From assembly GCA_031262845.1 (NCBI GenBank), contig JAISGZ010000218.1, forward strand, positions 1 to 5,515: 5,515 nt of DNA, in the 5' to 3' direction. Each line of letters opens with the position of its first letter. Positions within the stretch are counted from its first letter, which is position 1. Origin of the DNA: Propionibacteriaceae bacterium (lineage in GTDB: Bacteria; Actinomycetota; Actinomycetes; Propionibacteriales; Propionibacteriaceae). The translations under genes and the position numbers were made by a program. Positions 1 to 2,871 of this stretch are shown piece after piece. Below the pieces are notes generated by a model that ran no database searches, was not told where the DNA came from, and saw nothing but the letters and a program-made list of their open reading frames with translations.

Positions 1-62
1 AGCCGCCTTGAAAGCGGCCGGGCTGAAAGGTCCCGTGGGTTCGAATCCCACCCTCGCCGCCA
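1..62 (+). tRNA. tRNA-Ser (anticodon TGA), 5' end cut by window edge
   Basis: This is the 3' part of a class II tRNA. The anticodon arm pairs GCCGC (2-6) with GCGGC (14-18) around a 7-nt loop (7-13) whose anticodon at 9-11 is TGA, reading UCA serine codons. A long variable arm (19-34) follows, as expected for tRNA-Ser. The T arm pairs GTGGG (35-39) with CCCAC (47-51) around the TTCGAAT loop. The 3' acceptor strand is 52-58, the discriminator is G59, and the CCA at 60-62 is encoded. The D arm and 5' acceptor strand lie left of the window. The gene converges on the amidase gene. Confidence 0.95.
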
Positions 63-69
63 GTGCCGA

Positions 70-116
70 CACCGGCGAACATCTCTCCGATTTCTATCAG
101 GAGACGTTCGCCGGTG
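70..116. terminator. Long hairpin between tRNA-Ser and the convergent amidase gene
   Basis: A perfect 11-bp inverted repeat (CACCGGCGAAC at 70-80, GTTCGCCGGTG at 106-116) continues past one mismatch (81/105) with four more pairs (82-85 with 101-104), leaving a loop of about 15 nt. It begins 8 bases after the tRNA CCA end and is symmetric, so it could end transcription from either side. No T-tract follows on either strand. That is common for actinobacterial hairpins, but it leaves the terminator role inferred. Confidence 0.55.
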
Positions 117-122
117 CGACAG

Positions 123-137
123 ACCACTAGCAGTGGT
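123..137. terminator. Short hairpin just after the amidase stop codon
   Basis: A perfect 6-bp inverted repeat, ACCACT (123-128) and AGTGGT (132-137), has a 3-nt loop and lies about 10 bases downstream of the amidase stop on the minus strand. With the longer hairpin at 70-116 it would form a tandem pair at the 3' end of the amidase transcript. There is no T-run, so it may only stabilise the RNA end. Confidence 0.4.
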
Positions 138-146
138 GGATCTGGC

Positions 147-2042
147 TCAGTCGGTGACGTCACGACGCCGGTGCCAGATCAAGGCCACCGAGGCCGCCAG
201 CACCATCAGGCCGCCGAGCACTGCCACACTGACCGGCATCCGGCCACCAGTGTCGGGTAACCGCGAGGTTGTGGGGTAGATGGTCAGCGGCGAAGGCTTG
301 GGCGTCGGACCGGCTGACGTGATGCCGGAATCGGCGGTGGACGCCGGACCGGGCGTCGTCGTCACCGCCGGGTCGAGTACGGGTGCGGACGAGGTGGCGT
401 CACCATCAGGATCGACCACCGGCACCGAGGGTGCGATCGTCTGACCGTCGGCGTTGACCGGTAGCACCGGGCAGCCGGCGTCAGTCCACTGGTCGGTGAT
501 GGCCGAGCAGCGGAACAGCGACGGGTTGATGACCTCGGGCGACCGCCACACCTGGGCGGCCTGCTCGTAGTCGTAGGCCAGCGCCAGCAGTTCCGGCTCC
601 GACCAGGCGGTGCCGAGGAAGACGATCGAGGCCGGCCGCAGATTGTCGGCCGCATAACCGGCCGGCACCGAGACCGACGGGTAGCCGGCCCGCGCGCCGA
701 CGCCGGTTGTCTGGGAGAACGACACGATGGCGTCCAGCTGGTGGTCAGTCAGCACCAAGTCGATCGCCTGGCGGGTCTGGCTGATGCCCTGATCGCGGGC
801 TTGCTCATAGTCGGCCAGCTGCACCGGATCGCTCAAGTCCACCTGTGCGCCCTGGTCGAAGTAGTACTGGCCGAACTTGGCGCCTTGCGGATGGTCGATG
901 TTGTACTGCCGGATTTGGTCGAAGGTCTGCATCGGCGCGCCTGCCGGCAGCCGCGACAGATAGGCGTTGAGATCACGTTTGAACTCTTGCACCAGGATGC
1001 TGGGGGCATCGGTGTTGCCCACCGTCACCGGCACCAGCTCGGCGCCCTGCGCCTGCAACTCGGCCAAGGCCGTCTGGTAGAGCGGGTCGTCGTTCGCGAC
1101 CACACCCAACCGGGCGCCGGCTAGGGCCTGATCGGACAAGACGCTGGTGAAATCGAAGCCCACCAGCGGATTGGCCGCCGTCACGGCATCCTCTGAATCG
1201 ACGGCGGACAGCGGCCCCAGCAGGGCGGCGGCGTCGTAGACGGTCTTGGTCATAGGACCGGCCGTGTCCTGGGAGGCGGCGATCGGGATGATGCCTGTGC
1301 GTGAGACCAAGCCGACGGTCGGCTTGACGCCCACCACCGAGTTGGCTCGCGCCGGCGACAGAATCGAGCCCGAGGTTTCGGTGCCGATCGTCAAGGTGGC
1401 CAGGCCGGCCGCCGCCGCCACGCCCGAACCCGAGCTGGAACCACTCGGCGTCTGGCTGGCGTCATAGGGGTTGATCACCTGACCGCCGAGCGACGAGTAG
1501 CCCGACGGCATACTACGGGCGATGAAGTTGGCGAATTCCGACAAGTTCGTCTTGCCGAGAATGATGACGCCGGCCTCCCGCAAGTCGGCCGTCAGGGGCG
1601 CGTCAGCCGCCGGATACGAGTCGGCCAGGGCGATGGAGCCAGCCGTCGTCGGCAAACCGGCAACGTCGATATTGTCCTTCAGGAGAATAGGGATGCCGTG
1701 GAGCGGGCCACGCAGGTTGCCGGCGGCTCGTTCGGCGTCCAGCTGAGCGGCCTGCTCGAAGACGTCGGGACTGATCGCCCGGACGGCGTTGAGATGGGGG
1801 CCGTTGATGCTGAGCTGGTCGATCCGGTCGAGATAGGCCTGAACCAGATCGACTGACGTCAGCTGGCCGGCGGCCAGGGCGGCCTGGACCTCCGGCACAC
1901 CGGCGGTGGCCAAGTCGAGGGTGACGGCCGGGGCGGCGCTGGCCGGGGCTTGGGGAAGCGCCAGGCCGGCGGCGGCCAGCAGGGTGACGGCGCCGGCAGT
2001 CACCAGCCGGTTCCGACAGCGGGGAGATGTCTGACTAGGCAA
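147..2042 (-). CDS. Secreted, sortase-anchored amidase-signature family hydrolase (LPDTG wall anchor)
   Basis: This is a 631-residue amidase-signature (AS) enzyme, which hydrolyses carboxamide bonds. Seen in order: a signal peptide (RCRNR at 8-12, hydrophobic core about 13-30, ASA-A cleavage near 36); the AS core with catalytic Lys122 in GIPILLKDNID, the Ser-rich loop SGSSSGSG holding cis-Ser about 202, and nucleophile Ser226 in GTETSGSI; a Ser/Thr/Pro-rich wall-spanning linker (about 534-594); LPDTG at 595-599; a membrane helix (about 603-623); and a basic tail HRRR. All three triad residues are present, so it should be active. The GTETSGSI pattern resembles peptide-amidase-type members more than GatA (GTDTGGSI), and the signal peptide argues against a tRNA-amidation role. 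The TTG start at 2042 was chosen because AGGAGG lies 6 nt upstream. Starting at the upstream in-frame ATG (2135) would add 31 uncharacteristic residues before the signal peptide. The substrate is unknown. Confidence 0.93.
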   Translation of the reverse strand: MPSQTSPRCRNRLVTAGAVTLLAAAGLALPQAPASAAPAVTLDLATAGVPEVQAALAAGQLTSVDLVQAYLDRIDQLSINGPHLNAVRAISPDVFEQAAQLDAERAAGNLRGPLHGIPILLKDNIDVAGLPTTAGSIALADSYPAADAPLTADLREAGVIILGKTNLSEFANFIARSMPSGYSSLGGQVINPYDASQTPSGSSSGSGVAAAAGLATLTIGTETSGSILSPARANSVVGVKPTVGLVSRTGIIPIAASQDTAGPMTKTVYDAAALLGPLSAVDSEDAVTAANPLVGFDFTSVLSDQALAGARLGVVANDDPLYQTALAELQAQGAELVPVTVGNTDAPSILVQEFKRDLNAYLSRLPAGAPMQTFDQIRQYNIDHPQGAKFGQYYFDQGAQVDLSDPVQLADYEQARDQGISQTRQAIDLVLTDHQLDAIVSFSQTTGVGARAGYPSVSVPAGYAADNLRPASIVFLGTAWSEPELLALAYDYEQAAQVWRSPEVINPSLFRCSAITDQWTDAGCPVLPVNADGQTIAPSVPVVDPDGDATSSAPVLDPAVTTTPGPASTADSGITSAGPTPKPSPLTIYPTTSRLPDTGGRMPVSVAVLGGLMVLAASVALIWHRRRDVTD

Positions 2043-2048
2043 GGGATT

Positions 2049-2054
2049 CCTCCT
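2049..2054 (-). promoter_or_regulatory. Shine-Dalgarno AGGAGG that fixes the amidase TTG start
   Basis: On the minus strand AGGAGG is followed by a 6-nt spacer (AATCCC) and then TTG at 2042-2040. This is the only strong ribosome-binding site near the N-terminus, and it puts a normal signal peptide at the start of the protein. Confidence 0.8.
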
Positions 2055-2123
2055 GTCCAATCGCCACCCGGTGGTGGCGTCCGGATGCCATCCCAGCTCA
2101 GATGGGTTGCAGCCCGGTGACAG
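2053..2123 (-). ncRNA. Candidate structured 5' leader (three-way junction) abutting the amidase ribosome-binding site
   Basis: On the minus-strand RNA, CUGUC (2123-2119) can pair with GACAG (2057-2053), closing two nested arms. Arm one is an interrupted stem: CCGG 2117-2114 with 2084-2081, UGC/GCA 2111-2109 with 2088-2086, CCCA/UGGG 2106-2103 with 2095-2092. Arm two is a perfect 7-bp hairpin, CGCCACC (2079-2073) with GGUGGCG (2068-2062), with loop ACCG. Junction linkers are 1, 1 and 4 nt. The closing strand overlaps the first two bases of the Shine-Dalgarno, so folding could affect initiation. I do not recognise any known riboswitch class. G+C-rich DNA folds easily by chance, and only comparative data could establish this element. 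Confidence 0.3.
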
Positions 2124-2132
2124 CAGAGTTTC

Positions 2133-2153
2133 CAACAGACGGCTGGTCTGTTG
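2133..2153. promoter_or_regulatory. Perfect inverted repeat upstream of the amidase gene, possible operator
   Basis: CAACAGAC (2133-2140) and GTCTGTTG (2146-2153) are perfect 8-base arms around GGCTG, about 91 bases upstream of the amidase start. The ACAGAC-N-GTCTGT style of symmetry and size suits a dimeric repressor of the TetR type. The same symmetry would also make an RNA hairpin behind the upstream genes, but no T-run follows. No convincing -35/-10 pair was found around it. Confidence 0.4.
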
Positions 2154-2239
2154 CGATCAGGTGTCGGCGGGTCGGAGGTCCGCGAACGGCATCTGGCCAC
2201 CGATCCCCGATCCGCAGTCGAAGAGCGGCGACTCAGAAC

Positions 2240-2330
2240 TTAAGGAATGAGTTGAAGCTCCGCCACCTCATCGGGGCTGACATCGAAGAGACGGCTGACC
2301 TGGGCTGGTTCCAATCCCTCCGGCAGACCA
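2240..2330 (-). other. Out-of-frame coding-like tail after the PH-domain gene (possible frameshifted extension)
   Basis: Directly after the stop of the PH-domain gene, the frame shifted by one base reads about 30 residues before TAA at 2240. The peptide contains PEGLEPAQVS and RLFDVSPDEVAELQ, which look like real acidic-helical protein, with codons like the neighbours'. No start codon with a properly spaced ribosome-binding site is present. The likeliest explanation, if real, is the displaced C-terminus of the upstream gene through a one-base indel near 2331-2345. Chance is also quite possible. Confidence 0.3.
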
Positions 2331-2798
2331 CTAGTGGACGGCCGGCGCCAACAGATGGATGCGGGCTCGGGGCGGGACTTGATCGACCGCCTGCTGAATT
2401 TCCTGGTACAAGCGCAGGAAGTCGTTGTCTGATTGGCCAGCTGGATGGGCAATGATGGTCCGCCGCTGTTCACCGTGATACAAAGCCAGCTTGTCTTTGT
2501 GGCGGGACAATGCAACCCGGCTGACATCAGTCCAGGCGCCGGTCCGTTCACCGCTCGGCCCCGTGATCGAGTAGCCGTGACGATCGAGTTCAACCCGGAT
2601 TTGACCGCGACGGTAAGCCATTAACGACAAGATCAAGCCCACCAGGCCCAGCCCGCCGCAGATGGCGGCGCTGATGAAGCGGTCAAGTGGTTGGACGCCC
2701 GCCAGACCGATACCGCTGAGGATGGCTGCGACCAAGAGGAGCAGGACAGCCAGACCCATGAGCCGGGGTAGCCGGGGTTTGAGCACGTAGCTGGACAT
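2331..2798 (-). CDS. Small membrane protein, two membrane segments plus PH-like domain, function unknown
   Basis: This 155-residue protein is not recognised as any named gene. A short basic N-terminus (KPRLPR) leads into two hydrophobic helices (about 14-34 and 42-61). A basic stop-transfer (YRRGQ) and a soluble domain of about 90 residues follow. The soluble part reads like a bacterial PH-like beta barrel: VELDRHGYSITGPSG, a central WTDVSRV strand, KDKLALYHG, then a C-terminal helix around DFLRLYQEIQQAV. By positive-inside logic the domain faces the cytoplasm. An in-frame TAG five codons upstream limits the start to ATG 2798 or internal codons. ATG 2798 has no clear Shine-Dalgarno. The gene lies 73 bp behind the LCP gene on the same strand. 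Its C-terminus may be truncated by a frameshift, since the next frame continues for about 30 residues. Confidence 0.85.
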   Translation of the reverse strand: MSSYVLKPRLPRLMGLAVLLLLVAAILSGIGLAGVQPLDRFISAAICGGLGLVGLILSLMAYRRGQIRVELDRHGYSITGPSGERTGAWTDVSRVALSRHKDKLALYHGEQRRTIIAHPAGQSDNDFLRLYQEIQQAVDQVPPRARIHLLAPAVH

Positions 2799-2807
2799 TG
2801 CCCGTTC

Positions 2808-2815
2808 ACTCTATA
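2808..2815 (-). promoter_or_regulatory. Possible -10 element giving a near-leaderless PH-gene mRNA
   Basis: On the minus strand TATAGAGT contains both TATAGA and a TAnnnT match (TAGAGT). It ends about 9 bases before the ATG, so transcription would begin within a few bases of the start codon. This would explain the missing Shine-Dalgarno. No good -35 is seen at the usual distance, so the call is weak. Confidence 0.28.
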
Positions 2816-2841
2816 ACTCACGGCCGGGGTCGAGAAATCGG

Positions 2842-2862
2842 CGACCGACCTCAAGGTCGTCG
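2842..2862. terminator. Weak hairpin after the LCP gene
   Basis: CGACC (2846-2850) and GGTCG (2855-2859) pair around a TCAA loop. Three further pairs (2842-2844 with 2860-2862) are possible across a single bulged base. It lies just downstream of the LCP stop codon on the minus strand and is followed there by GATTTCTC rather than a true T-run. It may be a weak terminator or an operator-like dyad for the next gene. Confidence 0.25.
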
Positions 2863-2871
2863 GGTCTGGGT

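Larger units (their letters stand above)
2043..2330. other. Intergenic region between the PH-domain gene and the amidase gene
   Basis: The amidase-proximal half holds the ribosome-binding site, the candidate folded leader and the inverted repeat. The stretch about 2154-2239 shows only weak features: a 5-bp hairpin (AGTCG 2216-2220, CGACT 2229-2233) that could be a poor terminator, and a tandem GGATCGG on the minus strand near 2201-2215. The part 2240-2330 contains an open frame discussed separately. No complete gene with a ribosome-binding site is visible. Confidence 0.6.

Noticed and set aside
1..146. Integration (att) site at the tRNA-Ser 3' end
   Set aside because: No repeated tRNA fragment, integrase or mobile gene is present in the window. 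The following genes look like core chromosome.
741..1124. Open frame on the + strand opposite the amidase
   Set aside because: It is an antisense shadow of the AS domain, with no ribosome-binding site or recognisable domain.
2053..2123. Match to a known riboswitch class (fluoride, TPP, c-di-GMP and others)
   Set aside because: Short fragments such as CTGAG or GATGGCATCC recall parts of TPP or fluoride cores, but the required partner motifs are missing.
2043..2135. N-terminal 31-residue extension of the amidase from ATG 2135
   Set aside because: It has no Shine-Dalgarno at that ATG and would bury the signal peptide. The TTG at 2042 has a perfect, well-spaced AGGAGG.
2240..2593. 117-codon minus-strand frame taken as a whole gene
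   Set aside because: Its first two thirds overlap the PH-domain gene out of frame and read as a Cys/Ser/Arg-rich shadow. Only the last 30 codons look protein-like, and these are treated as a possible frameshifted tail.
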